The translations under genes were made by a program, and so were the position numbers. This document shows, in pieces, positions 1 to 8,285 of a stretch of 9,641 bases of DNA (its first letter is position 1; the number at the start of each line of letters is the position of its first letter). The stretch is from NCBI RefSeq assembly GCF_015207245.1, contig NZ_JADEXF010000058.1:1-9641 (forward strand), in the 5' to 3' direction. This stretch comes from Nostoc cf. edaphicum LEGE 07299. GTDB taxonomy: Bacteria; Cyanobacteriota; Cyanobacteriia; Cyanobacteriales; Nostocaceae. The notes beneath the pieces are model-generated. The model saw only the letters and a list, made by a program, of their open reading frames with translations. It had not been told where the DNA came from and ran no database searches.

Positions 1-2832
1 TTCTCAGATACGTTGATTGATACCCTTGTGCGCTACCACCGGATGCAGGGACGTAATACCCTGTGGGTACCCGGAACTGACCACGCCAGCATCGCTGTGC
101 ATAGTATGCTGGAAAAGCAACTCAAAAAAGAGGGTAAGACTCGCTACGAATTGGGGCGTGAGAAATTCCTAGAACGCGCTTGGCAATGGAAGGCGGAGTC
201 TGAGGGAACGATTCTTAATCAGCTACGACGCTTGGGTGTCTCGGTGGACTGGTCACGGGAAAGGTTTACCCTGGATGAGGGTTTATCTAAAGCTGTTGTC
301 GAGGCGTTTACTCGCCTTTACGAGGAAGGTTTAATTTATCGTGGTGAATATTTAGTTAACTGGTGTCCCGCTTCTCAGTCGGCTGTGTCTGATGTGGAAG
401 TTGAAAATCAAGAGGTGAATGGAAATCTCTGGCACTTCCGCTATCCCCTGACCGATGGTTCCGGCTTTGTAGAGGTGGCGACAACTAGACCAGAAACGAT
501 GTTAGGTGATACGGCTGTAGCGGTTAATCCCAATGACGATCGCTACAAACATCTCATTGGCAAAACTCTAACTCTGCCAATTCTACAACGAGAAATTCCG
601 ATCATTGGCGATGAATTTGTTGACCCGACCTTCGGCACAGGCTGCGTAAAGGTGACTCCTGCCCATGACCCGAACGATTTTGACATGGGTAAGCGTCACA
701 ATCTGCCGTTAATCAACATTATGAATAAAGACGGCACTCTCAACGCCAATGCTGGAGAGTTTCAAGGACAAGACCGCTTTGTTGCTAGAAAAAATGTGGT
801 TTCTCGCCTAGAAGCAGATGGCTTTTTGGTGAAGATAGAAGATTATAAACATACCGTTCCCTACAGCGATCGCGGTAAAGTACCTATTGAACCCCTCCTC
901 TCGACTCAGTGGTTCGTCAAAATTCGCCCCCTAGCTGATAACACTCTCGAATTCCTCGACCAGCAAACTTCCCCAGAGTTTGTCCCCCAACGTTGGACTA
1001 AGGTTTATCGTGATTGGCTAGTAAAACTCAAAGATTGGTGTATCTCTCGCCAATTATGGTGGGGACACCAAATTCCGGCTTGGTACGCTGTCAGTGAAAC
1101 GGGTGGGCAAATTACTGATAATACGCCCTTTGTGGTAGCAAAATCGGAAACTGAAGCTTGGGAAAAAGCCAAAGCGCAATTTGGCGAAAATGTCAAGCTA
1201 GAACAAGATCCAGATGTGCTGGATACTTGGTTTTCTTCTGGACTTTGGCCGTTTTCGACTTTGGGCTGGCCAGAACAAACTCAAGATTTAGCGACTTATT
1301 ACCCTACTACTACTTTGGTAACAGGCTTTGACATCATCTTTTTCTGGGTAGCCAGAATGACCATGATGGCTGGGCATTTTACGCAGCAAATGCCTTTCCA
1401 AACAGTTTACATCCACGGCTTAGTGCTGGATGAAAAAGGTCAGAAGATGTCAAAGACCAAAGGTAATGGCATTGACCCATTGTTATTAATTGACAAATAT
1501 GGTACTGATGCTCTGCGGTATACCTTAATTAGGGAAGTGGCTGGCGCGGGTCAAGATATCCGCTTAGAATACGATCGCAAAAAGGATGAATCGGCATCTG
1601 TTGAAGCATCGCGCAACTTTGCAAATAAGTTGTGGAATGCAGCCCGGTTTGTGATGATGAATTTGGATGGACAAACGCCGCAACAATTGGGGAACCCAGT
1701 AGCTACAGAATTGAGCGATCGCTGGATCATCTCGCGGTATCATCAAGTTATCAAACAAACCACTAATTACATCGATAATTACGGTTTAGGGGAAGCAGCA
1801 AAAGGACTCTACGAATTTATCTGGGGTGATTTCTGCGACCAGTATATTGAACTAGTGAAATCTAGATTGCAAGCAGATGCCGATCCTGTATCGCGGCGGG
1901 TAGCACAGCAAACTCTCGGCTACATACTCGAAGGGATTATGAAACTGCTTCATCCCTTCATGCCTCATATTACCGAAGAAATTTGGCAAACTCTCACCCA
2001 ACAACCGGTAGATTCCCCGCAAACTTTACCATTACAAGTATATCCACAGGTAGATGCAAACCTAATTGATTCAGCTTTAGAAGAACAGTTTGAATTGCTG
2101 ATTGGTACTATCCGCACAATTCGGAATTTGCGTGCTGAAGCAGATATTAAACCAGGGATAAAAGTAACAGCGAATTTGCAAACTGAAAGTGAGAAAGAGC
2201 GGGAAATTCTCACTGCGGGACAGTCTTATATTAAAGATTTGGCAAAAGTTGAGACTTTAACCATTACTGACAAGCAAGAAAACCAAACTATTGCTGCTAA
2301 AAAACCTCAGAGGGGTTTGAAGACAATTGGCTTAATTATCGTGGCCATTGTCTTTGGTAGAGTGGGTTTAGCTGCGGGAAATGCCATTGATGACATTCCC
2401 ATCGTCGGAACATTATTTGAACTAGTTGGTTTTGGTTACACAGCGTGGTTTGTTAGCCAAAATTTACTCACTGCTCAAGCAAGACTTAGGTTATGGAGCC
2501 GATTTTTCCCGCAGAGAGAATTAGAACAATCACAAGAACCAGAAAATGCGATGCCTGACGGCAAGCCGCAAAGCGTCTACGCAGGTGTAATTGGTACAAT
2601 ACAGGTGCTAATTCCTCTAAGCGGTGTGGTAGATATTGAAGCTGTACGTGCCAAGCTAGAAAAAAGCTTGAGTAAAGCTGAAGCCGAAGTTCAATCCCTG
2701 AGTACTAGATTAAACAATCCTAGTTTCGTAGATAGAGCTAGGGCTGACGTGGTACAGGGAGCGCGGGATGCCTTAGCAGAAGCACAAAAGCAAGCTGAAA
2801 TTTTGCGCGATCGCCTTAAGGGATTGTCGTAG
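1..2832 (+). CDS. valS: Valyl-tRNA synthetase with inserted CAAD membrane domain (5' partial)
   Basis: Class I aminoacyl-tRNA synthetase that charges tRNA-Val and edits mischarged threonine. The frame is open from base 1 (reads [15 protein letters not shown]), so the true start and the HIGH motif lie upstream; the TTG at 13 is internal. Visible residues (window codon 1 = 1): catalytic-core [12 protein letters not shown] near 18-29; editing domain with [10 protein letters not shown] (161-170) and the AHDPNDFD active-site segment (221-228); [12 protein letters not shown] from 408; KMSKT (482-486) as the KMSKS loop; anticodon-binding helical domain about 573-720. A CAAD domain with two hydrophobic segments (about 776-796 and 799-820) sits at about 767-840. 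The usual ValRS C-terminal coiled-coil arm follows at about 857-943. CAAD is known in cyanobacteria to tether synthetases to thylakoid membranes; membrane location here is inferred. It ends in TAG, and all visible motifs are intact. Confidence 0.97.
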   Translation, partial: FSDTLIDTLVRYHRMQGRNTLWVPGTDHASIAVHSMLEKQLKKEGKTRYELGREKFLERAWQWKAESEGTILNQLRRLGVSVDWSRERFTLDEGLSKAVVEAFTRLYEEGLIYRGEYLVNWCPASQSAVSDVEVENQEVNGNLWHFRYPLTDGSGFVEVATTRPETMLGDTAVAVNPNDDRYKHLIGKTLTLPILQREIPIIGDEFVDPTFGTGCVKVTPAHDPNDFDMGKRHNLPLINIMNKDGTLNANAGEFQGQDRFVARKNVVSRLEADGFLVKIEDYKHTVPYSDRGKVPIEPLLSTQWFVKIRPLADNTLEFLDQQTSPEFVPQRWTKVYRDWLVKLKDWCISRQLWWGHQIPAWYAVSETGGQITDNTPFVVAKSETEAWEKAKAQFGENVKLEQDPDVLDTWFSSGLWPFSTLGWPEQTQDLATYYPTTTLVTGFDIIFFWVARMTMMAGHFTQQMPFQTVYIHGLVLDEKGQKMSKTKGNGIDPLLLIDKYGTDALRYTLIREVAGAGQDIRLEYDRKKDESASVEASRNFANKLWNAARFVMMNLDGQTPQQLGNPVATELSDRWIISRYHQVIKQTTNYIDNYGLGEAAKGLYEFIWGDFCDQYIELVKSRLQADADPVSRRVAQQTLGYILEGIMKLLHPFMPHITEEIWQTLTQQPVDSPQTLPLQVYPQVDANLIDSALEEQFELLIGTIRTIRNLRAEADIKPGIKVTANLQTESEKEREILTAGQSYIKDLAKVETLTITDKQENQTIAAKKPQRGLKTIGLIIVAIVFGRVGLAAGNAIDDIPIVGTLFELVGFGYTAWFVSQNLLTAQARLRLWSRFFPQRELEQSQEPENAMPDGKPQSVYAGVIGTIQVLIPLSGVVDIEAVRAKLEKSLSKAEAEVQSLSTRLNNPSFVDRARADVVQGARDALAEAQKQAEILRDRLKGLS

Positions 2833-2859
2833 CGATCGCCTGCGTGGCTTAGGATAACT

Positions 2860-2903
2860 GTAATGGGTAATGGGAGTATTAATAATTCCCAATTACCCAT
2901 TAC
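2860..2903. repeat. Long imperfect hairpin after valS, repeat-like
   Basis: The arms GTAATGGGTAATGGGA (2860-2875) and TCCCAATTACCCATTAC (2887-2903) pair over 16 positions with one bulged base, around an 11-base loop. TAATGGG/TTACCCA motifs of this sort are scattered between genes in Nostoc-like genomes. It starts 27 bases after the valS stop and could end or protect the valS transcript, but no T-run follows it, so a simple intrinsic terminator is doubtful. Confidence 0.6.
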
Positions 2904-2950
2904 CACTTAACAAAATCCAAATATCCATTCTGGGACTTATTATTTTATTA

Positions 2951-2987
2951 AATTTTTTAATTTTTAATTTTTAATTGGAGCGAAGCG
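2951..2987 (+). repeat. AT-rich heptamer repeat with GGAGCGAAGCGA tail
   Basis: Nearly perfect tandem AATTTTT heptamers run from 2951 to about 2974 and end in AATTGGAGCGAAGCGAC. This matches the short tandemly repeated (STRR-like) elements, often with this same tail, that recur in front of genes in heterocyst-forming cyanobacteria. The GGAG at 2977-2980 lies 13 bases before the ATG at 2994 and is the only Shine-Dalgarno-like sequence there, so the repeat may supply the ribosome binding site. That spacing is longer than ideal. Confidence 0.6.
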
Positions 2988-2993
2988 ACCCTC

Positions 2994-3428
2994 ATGCTAT
3001 ATCTAGCCCAGGTGCGTAAAAACGATTTTTTAGACCAGCACCAGTTACGCTTATTGGCGCGTCAAGAAGCTGATAACTTGTGGGCGATAATTCCCGAAGA
3101 AGCTTTCATTCTGCTGGGAAAGGGAAAGATCATGAGTGAGAACTTGCTTGTTCTAGTCGAACTTTCTCCTACAGGCGATATTGAAAAAATAGAAGACGCT
3201 ACCAACTGGGTACTTCATCTGGTACAAAACTACCTCACCATCGGCATTACCCCAGAATTTTTGCAGCACGAAGCCGAGCGAGCAGAACATTGGCGACAAT
3301 CCCTGACGTTGCAAAACCAAGATTTAGCAAGGCGTTCTTTAGAGTTAGAAGCCAGACGCGAACAAATTCAAGCCTTAGAAGAAAGCCTCAAACGTGAGAA
3401 GAATGGTTATTCTCAAGAGGAAAGTTAA
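2994..3428 (+). CDS. Conserved-looking hypothetical protein with C-terminal coiled coil
   Basis: A 144-residue soluble protein that I do not recognise beyond its resemblance to small cyanobacterial hypothetical proteins. The N-terminal two thirds (about 1-85) read as a compact alpha/beta domain starting MLYLAQVRKNDFLDQ, with a hydrophobic strand LLVLVELS at 51-58. From about residue 88 to 136 it is charged and helical with a heptad-like spacing of Leu/Ile and many Glu/Arg/Gln (for example RRSLELEARREQIQALEESL), a probable coiled coil for oligomerisation or partner binding. It has no signal peptide or membrane segment. The ATG at 2994 is the first in-frame start after a stop at 2958-2960 and is preceded by GGAG within a repeat. 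It is co-oriented with valS, 161 bases downstream, but the hairpin between them argues for separate transcripts. Function unknown. Confidence 0.85.
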   Translation: MLYLAQVRKNDFLDQHQLRLLARQEADNLWAIIPEEAFILLGKGKIMSENLLVLVELSPTGDIEKIEDATNWVLHLVQNYLTIGITPEFLQHEAERAEHWRQSLTLQNQDLARRSLELEARREQIQALEESLKREKNGYSQEES

Positions 3429-3468
3429 AAGTTTATAGTTGTATTGCACTCAAATGTGTATTTATAAA

Positions 3469-3511
3469 AGATTACCCAGCAAGAGTTGCTCTGTCTCTTA
3501 CTGGGTAATCT
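3469..3511. terminator. Hairpin between convergent genes, probable bidirectional terminator
   Basis: AGATTACCCAG (3469-3479) pairs perfectly with CTGGGTAATCT (3501-3511). After one C/A mismatch the stem continues with AAGAG (3481-3485) against CTCTT (3495-3499), leaving a nine-base loop. It lies 40 bases after the rightward gene's stop and 28 bases beyond the leftward gene's stop, the position expected for a shared terminator. Neither side has a long T-run, so the mechanism may differ from a textbook intrinsic terminator. Confidence 0.7.
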
Positions 3512-3539
3512 CTTGATGCTTGCTATAATTTAGCTTTCG

Positions 3540-6500
3540 TTAGGCAATGACAGTAATATTTGCACTACTAAGCGCTACCTGATTGGAGAACTGGGCAATT
3601 TGAATAACTTGTGCAGTCTTACCAATCCCATCCGCGTCAAAGAAAAGATTACCCGTAGTTTGATCATACATAAAGCGATCGCTTGCTGCGATCGCAGTGG
3701 TACCAAGTCGAAATAGGCCCGAATCAAGCGTAGTATTTTGAGATTGAACCAGTCCGAATTCAGCCTTGGAAATCAAGATAGTATCCTCTCCAAGAGTAAA
3801 ATCAGCGATCGTATCATACCCTCCAATACGGGTACCAGTTAAGTTGAAGCTATCTTGCCCAGTTTCACCAGTCAATACATCTCGACCAACTCCACCAGCG
3901 ATTAAATCGTCACCTGCACTACCGAATAAGGTGTCATTGCCTGAGTTACCAAAGAGACTATCATTGCCATCTCCTCCTGTTAACGTGTTAGCAGCATTAT
4001 TTCCCATCAGGATGTTATTGAAGATGTTACCAGTACCACTGATTGCTCCGGTTCCAGTCAGAGTCAAATTCTCTAGGTTATTTCCCAACACCCAATTTAC
4101 CGAAGAATTGACTAAATCTGTACCTGCATTTAAGTCTTCAACAATCAAGTCATTTACGTTGTCTACAGTGTAAATGTCATTACCGAGTCCACCATAAAGA
4201 CTGTCAGTCCCTACACCTCCATTCAAGGAGTCATCACCTACACCGCCTAACAAGGTGTCATTACCTGAGCTACCAAAGAGGCTATCGTTGCCATCAATTC
4301 CATTCAACGTGTTAGCACCACTATTTCCCGTCAGGATGTTATTAAGGCTATTACCAGTACCATTGATTACCCCACTTCCAGTCAAAGTCAAGTTTTCCAG
4401 GTTATCTGCCAACACCCAATTCACCGAAGACTTAATTAAATCTGTGCCTGAATTTAAGCCTTCAATAATCGAGTCGTTTAAGTTGTCTACAGTGTAAATG
4501 TCATTGCCAGCTCCACCATTAAGACTATCAGATCCTAAACCTCCATCCAAGGTGTCATCACCTGCACTGCCTAACAAGCTGTCATTACCTGAGCTACCAA
4601 AGAGGCTATCGTTGCCATCTTCTCCATTCAAGATGTTAGCGCCAGTATTGCCAATCAAGATGTTATTAAGGCTGTTACCAGTACCATTGATTACCCCACT
4701 TCCAGCCAGGGTCAAGTTCTCCAGGTTATTTCCCAACACCCAACTTACCGAAGATTTAACTAAATCTGTGCCTGCATTTAAGCCTTCAATAATAATATCG
4801 TTCAGGTTGTCTACGATATAAATATCATTGCCGACTCCACCATTGAGACTATCAGATCCTAAACCGCCATCTAAGGTATCATTGCCTGCACCACCCAACA
4901 AGGTGTCATTGTCGGAATCACCAAAGAGGTTATCGTTGCCATTTTCTCCATTTAAGATGTTAGCGCCAGTATTACCAATCAAGATGTTATTAAAGCTATT
5001 ACCAGTACCATAAATTGCCCCACTTCCAGTCAGGGTCAAGTTCTCCAGGTTATTTCCCAACACCCAACTCACCGAAGACTTAACTAAATCTGTGCCTGCA
5101 TTTAAGCTTTCAAGAATAATATCGTTCAGGTTGTCTACGATATAAATATCATTGCCTTTACCACCGATGAGACTGTCAACTCCTGCACCACCATCTAAGG
5201 AATCATTTCCATCAGCGCCATCAAGGGTGTCATTATCACCTAGTCCTTGGAGCGTGTCATTGCCCTGCAATCCTGAGATGACATCTATATTGACTGTACC
5301 ATTCAGGTTGTCTGCACCTAAAGTACCATTAATCACATTGTACTGATTAATAGTCAAGTTGACGGTAGCAGTACTATTGCCTCCGTGCCCATCACTTATA
5401 CTGTAAGTGAAGCTATCGAAGCCATAATAGTTTTGGGCAGGGGTATAAGTGTAGGTACCGTCGTTGTTATTAACTAAGCTTCCTTGGCTAGGTTGGGTGA
5501 AGCCAGTAATACTCAAAACATCACTAACATCGACATCTTTATCATTGCTTAACAGAGTAGTAGCACTAATAATAACGGGTATGTTTCTTTTTGTGGTGAT
5601 GCTATCGTTAACAGCAACAGGCGCATCATTCACCGCCGTAATATTAATATCGCGAGTAATGGCAGTACTATTAGCAGCCCCATCATTAACTATAAAGCTG
5701 ATGGTACGAGGTGTAAGACTGGGGTTATCACTGTTGTTGGTATAAGTAATAGAACGTAGTGCGGTTTGATAGTTAGCAACAGTAGAACTGCCAGTTAAGG
5801 TTAAAACACCTGTGGTGCTGTCATAGCTGCCCGTAATCCCATTTTGGTTGGTGAAGGTGAGGGTATCTTGAGCAGAGGCGAAACCACTGGTAATGCTGAT
5901 AGTGGCACTAGCTAGGTTGTCTGAGTCTAAGTCGCTAACAGTGATGCTTGAGTCGATGGCTATAGTGGTTTTTTCGGTGTATGCCAGTGCAGAGGCAGAA
6001 GCAGAGATTATCGGGGGAATGCCATTGTTAATGTTTAGTTGGGCATATATCCCATTACCAGACCCGTCCTGACCATCGCTTTGCCAAGAAACGACAAAGT
6101 CACCCCCTGCATTCATCGCAACTATGGGGTTAGTTTGGTCGCTGGTGGTGTAGGTATTAACCTTAAATTCGCCCCCTTGAGCCACCCCAAGATTGTTGTA
6201 GCGTTGGGCATATATCCCATTGATAGAACCATCCTGACCATCGCTTTGCCAGGAAATCACAAAGTTACCATCTGTATCCATCGCGACTGTGGGGTTAGCT
6301 TGGTTGTTGCTGGTGTAGTTATTAACCTTAAATTCACCCCCTTGAGCCACCCCAAGATTGTTGTAGCGTTGGGCATATATCCCATTACTAGACCCGTCCT
6401 GACCAAAGCTTTGCCAGGAAATGACAAAGTCCCCATCTGCATCCATTGCGACTGTAGAGTTATATTGATCGCTAGTGGTATAGGTATTAACTTTAAATTC

Positions 6501-6989
6501 ATTCCCTTGAGCCACCCCAAGATTGTTGTAGCGTTGAGCATATATCTCATAGCTAAACCCTTCCTCTGAACTAATCCAAGAGATAACAAAGTCCCCACTT
6601 GAATCCATCGCTACTGCTATGGGATTAGCTTGGTCGCTGGTGGTGTAGGTATTAACCTTAAATTCGCTCCCTTGAGCCACCCCAAGATTGTTGTAGCGTC
6701 GGGCATATATATCAGTCCCGCCTTGACTATCACTTTGCCAGGAAATAACAAAGTCACCATCTGTATCTATCGCTATTACGGGATTATATTGATTGCCAGT
6801 AGTGCCAGTATTAACTTGAAATTCGCCCCCTTGAGGTGTCCCGTCAGTGTTATAGCGTTGGGCATATATCTTAGTTCCGTCTTGACCATCACTTTGCCAG
6901 GAAATAATAAAGTCACCATCTGCATCTATAGCTACTGTTGAGTTAGATTGATTGCCAATGGTGGTGGTATTAACTTGGAATTCAGTCAT
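3540..6989 (-). CDS. RTX-type calcium-binding exoprotein with N-terminal repeats and cadherin-like domains
   Basis: A 1149-residue acidic, glycine/aspartate-rich protein with no cysteine, no Sec signal and no membrane segment, which fits type I secretion. Residues 3-322: six 53-55-residue repeats (EFxVNTxT...NPxVAMDxDGDFVISWQS...IYAQRYN). Residues 327-453 and 454-548: two cadherin-like or VCBS-like beta domains, the second beginning NDAPVAVNDS and containing DSFTYSISDGHGG. Residues 551-612: RTX nonapeptides (GGxGxD type). Residues 613-1044: four 108-residue superunits, each NDIYxVDNLND, then VLGNNLENLTLTGSG, then RTX nonapeptides. Residues 1045-1149: C-terminal region with DFTLGEDTILIS and DQTTGNLFFDADG, common at the end of cyanobacterial RTX proteins and presumably holding the export signal. 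The start is supported by AGAGG at 6997-7001, seven bases from the ATG. Likely Ca2+-stabilised surface or extracellular protein; adhesion or matrix is inferred, and no enzyme domain is visible. It probably shares a transcript with the TIGR03032 gene upstream. Confidence 0.93.
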   Translation of the reverse strand: MTEFQVNTTTIGNQSNSTVAIDADGDFIISWQSDGQDGTKIYAQRYNTDGTPQGGEFQVNTGTTGNQYNPVIAIDTDGDFVISWQSDSQGGTDIYARRYNNLGVAQGSEFKVNTYTTSDQANPIAVAMDSSGDFVISWISSEEGFSYEIYAQRYNNLGVAQGNEFKVNTYTTSDQYNSTVAMDADGDFVISWQSFGQDGSSNGIYAQRYNNLGVAQGGEFKVNNYTSNNQANPTVAMDTDGNFVISWQSDGQDGSINGIYAQRYNNLGVAQGGEFKVNTYTTSDQTNPIVAMNAGGDFVVSWQSDGQDGSGNGIYAQLNINNGIPPIISASASALAYTEKTTIAIDSSITVSDLDSDNLASATISITSGFASAQDTLTFTNQNGITGSYDSTTGVLTLTGSSTVANYQTALRSITYTNNSDNPSLTPRTISFIVNDGAANSTAITRDINITAVNDAPVAVNDSITTKRNIPVIISATTLLSNDKDVDVSDVLSITGFTQPSQGSLVNNNDGTYTYTPAQNYYGFDSFTYSISDGHGGNSTATVNLTINQYNVINGTLGADNLNGTVNIDVISGLQGNDTLQGLGDNDTLDGADGNDSLDGGAGVDSLIGGKGNDIYIVDNLNDIILESLNAGTDLVKSSVSWVLGNNLENLTLTGSGAIYGTGNSFNNILIGNTGANILNGENGNDNLFGDSDNDTLLGGAGNDTLDGGLGSDSLNGGVGNDIYIVDNLNDIIIEGLNAGTDLVKSSVSWVLGNNLENLTLAGSGVINGTGNSLNNILIGNTGANILNGEDGNDSLFGSSGNDSLLGSAGDDTLDGGLGSDSLNGGAGNDIYTVDNLNDSIIEGLNSGTDLIKSSVNWVLADNLENLTLTGSGVINGTGNSLNNILTGNSGANTLNGIDGNDSLFGSSGNDTLLGGVGDDSLNGGVGTDSLYGGLGNDIYTVDNVNDLIVEDLNAGTDLVNSSVNWVLGNNLENLTLTGTGAISGTGNIFNNILMGNNAANTLTGGDGNDSLFGNSGNDTLFGSAGDDLIAGGVGRDVLTGETGQDSFNLTGTRIGGYDTIADFTLGEDTILISKAEFGLVQSQNTTLDSGLFRLGTTAIAASDRFMYDQTTGNLFFDADGIGKTAQVIQIAQFSNQVALSSANITVIA
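3858..5153 (-). repeat. Four tandem 324-bp repeats inside the RTX gene
   Basis: Units at 4830-5153, 4506-4829, 4182-4505 and 3858-4181 each encode exactly 108 residues beginning NDIY. Units 1 and 2 are nearly identical over the compared stretch (5047-5156 against 4723-4832: 4 differences in 110 bases), while the last unit is the most diverged. The sharp 324-base register points to whole-unit duplication. Confidence 0.93.
6024..6983 (-). repeat. Six tandem 159-165-bp repeats encoding a propeller-like head
   Basis: Repeat starts fall at protein residues 3, 56, 109, 164, 219 and 274 (periods 53, 53, 55, 55, 55). A 30-base stretch covering the linker (NNLGVAQG) recurs unchanged at 165-base spacing near 6175, 6340, 6505 and 6670, which indicates recent duplication or gene conversion. 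The two N-terminal repeats are more diverged. Confidence 0.9.
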
Positions 6990-6996
6990 GAAAAAA

Positions 6997-7001
6997 CCTC
7001 T
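6997..7001 (-). promoter_or_regulatory. Shine-Dalgarno site of the RTX gene
   Basis: On the minus strand, AGAGG stands seven bases before the ATG at 6989-6987, a good spacing. It supports this start and gives the RTX cistron its own initiation signal behind the TIGR03032 gene. Confidence 0.65.
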
Positions 7002-7053
7002 GAAAAAACTAAAGATTTGATTTCAACAATTACGGTCTGATTAGATAGATTCC

Positions 7054-8157
7054 TTAGTCATTAGGAATCACTGCACTCGGTCGCAGCCAATAGTTAAACT
7101 CTGGTGCAGTAAATGCTTGGCGGATTTCTTTTCGTTCTTGATTCAAAACCATCGGACGCTGTACACCAGCAAGAAACTGTACATCATAAAGTTCTTGACA
7201 GCCTGTGGTGAACTTCAGCATCCCCACTTGCTGCCCATTTCGCAAATCCACAACTGCCACACCACAAAGCAACTGCTCAAAGCGTTGGGTAATGGGCAAT
7301 CCTCCGAAAATATGCCGTTCTCGAATCTGGCATAGTCCAACTAGGGCGTAATACCCGACACAGCACAACCCCCGCAGAAATCCAGGGAGTACACAGACTA
7401 CTTGTTTGTCTCCTGATTCTGGATGAATGCGCCATATTTCCCCTGCTCCAGAGTTGAGTAACCACAAAAACCCGTCATGCCAAATTGGGGAATGGGGCAT
7501 TGATAATCCTTCTACAATAATTTCATTACTCTCTACTTCCACTACGACTCCACCGTTGGCTTTACCCGGTCGCCATCCTCCGACGGTATCTGTCGCACCA
7601 AGGGCAGTCACATACTTGGGTTTGCCATCCACCATTGCTAATCCATTCAGGTGACATCGGTCTTCTGGCACTACTTCAGAAATAAATTTCGGATGCCAGC
7701 GCGGTACAAAGCTAAAGTCTGGACTCAAGGTAGAAAGACACGAAAAGCGGGTGTTGACAATCCACAGCCCTTCTCTGCCAAATTCCAGGTCGTGAATGTT
7801 CAGGTCGCCTGTAAAATATGTCAGCCGTGGCAAATACAGGGCATCGTAGCGTCCGGGCTGCTCTTCTAAAAACTCATAAGCTAAGGCGGGGGCATTTGCT
7901 AATAAACAGACTTCGTGATGGGTAGCCAGTGCCAGTCGTGAACCATTCACTGCCAATCCCATTGGTTTAGAAAATTGGCGTAACAGCATGGTTATCTGTT
8001 CCCCATTCCAGCCTACTAGTGCCAGTTTTCCAGCTTGGTAGGTGGTGATGGCAATTGAACCTCCGGCTTGACTTAGCCAGGAAATAAATCCTTGATCGGC
8101 ATCACATTGAATTAAGTTATTCTCTTCTGGCGCACTAGTGGGAAAAGTGGACAACAT
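7054..8157 (-). CDS. TIGR03032 (DUF4915) family protein of unknown function
   Basis: A 367-residue soluble protein recognised by the motif series of the TIGR03032 family: HDLEFG (122-127), NTRFSCLSTL (135-144), RCHLNGLA (167-174), GGWR (193-196), PHSPIWHDGFLWLLNSG (221-237), GFLRGL (259-264) and CQELYDVQF (320-328). The family has strongly conserved motifs but, to my knowledge, no established biochemical role. Repeating short strands such as LWLLNSGAGEIWRI followed by a glycine/proline turn suggest a beta-propeller-like fold (inference). The conserved His, Asp, Arg and Trp could form a polar active or binding site. There is no signal peptide or transmembrane segment. The ATG at 8155-8157 has no clear Shine-Dalgarno site, which is not rare in cyanobacteria. 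The stop lies 64 bases from the RTX start on the same strand, suggesting one operon. Family members often sit beside secreted calcium-binding or TPR proteins, as far as I recall. Confidence 0.9.
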   Translation of the reverse strand: MLSTFPTSAPEENNLIQCDADQGFISWLSQAGGSIAITTYQAGKLALVGWNGEQITMLLRQFSKPMGLAVNGSRLALATHHEVCLLANAPALAYEFLEEQPGRYDALYLPRLTYFTGDLNIHDLEFGREGLWIVNTRFSCLSTLSPDFSFVPRWHPKFISEVVPEDRCHLNGLAMVDGKPKYVTALGATDTVGGWRPGKANGGVVVEVESNEIIVEGLSMPHSPIWHDGFLWLLNSGAGEIWRIHPESGDKQVVCVLPGFLRGLCCVGYYALVGLCQIRERHIFGGLPITQRFEQLLCGVAVVDLRNGQQVGMLKFTTGCQELYDVQFLAGVQRPMVLNQERKEIRQAFTAPEFNYWLRPSAVIPND

Positions 8158-8216
8158 AAATCAGTTGAATTAAATTTCAAATTTTGTTGAGGAACTTTAG
8201 ACTTAGTTAAATACAA

Positions 8217-8222
8217 AATATA
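8217..8222 (-). promoter_or_regulatory. Possible -10 element for the TIGR03032-RTX operon
   Basis: Reading leftward, TATATT lies about 60 bases before the ATG at 8157, within AT-rich DNA, and would give a leader of roughly 50 bases. There is no convincing -35 box at the right distance. This is the best candidate in the upstream region but weak. Confidence 0.25.
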
Positions 8223-8224
8223 CT

Positions 8225-8285
8225 TAGCGGCTCTAGCCCTTAAAATTGAGCGGTAAATCACGAACTACGAACCCCGAAAATTACT
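8225..8285. repeat. Diverged interspersed repeat, copy 1
   Basis: It shares an ordered series of blocks with 8446-8512: CCCTT, then ATTGA, GxTAAATC, CTACGAACC and a GAAxATTA-type end, with small gaps. Blocks of this kind (GGGCT...AGCCCTT and CTACGAACC) recur between genes in Nostoc-like genomes. No transposase or sharp terminal repeat is seen. Confidence 0.5.

Larger units (their letters stand above)
866..3695. repeat. Six HIP1 octamers (GCGATCGC)
   Basis: Copies lie at 866-873, 1715-1722, 2807-2814, 2832-2839, 3675-3682 and 3688-3695. HIP1 is a highly over-represented palindrome in many cyanobacterial genomes and is the strongest short-sequence marker of origin here. I found none between 3696 and 9641. 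Confidence 0.85.

Noticed and set aside
13..15. TTG as the start of valS
   Set aside because: The frame continues to base 1 with residues that match the ValRS core, and the HIGH motif must lie upstream, so the gene is cut by the window edge.
3766..5013. Series of rightward proline/leucine-rich open frames opposite the RTX repeats
   Set aside because: They are antisense reflections of the repeated RTX coding sequence: same period, no ribosome binding sites, low-complexity content.
3858..5153. Tandem repeats as a CRISPR array
   Set aside because: The 324-base units are coding and lack short repeats with unique spacers.
6039..6941. Rightward frames with repeated HPKIVVALGIYPI-like segments, and a leftward one at 6257-6598
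   Set aside because: Off-frame translations of the six N-terminal RTX repeats; their periodicity follows the real gene.
7117..7869. Short open frames on both strands within the TIGR03032 gene
   Set aside because: The TIGR03032 frame has recognisable family motifs along its whole length; the others have none.
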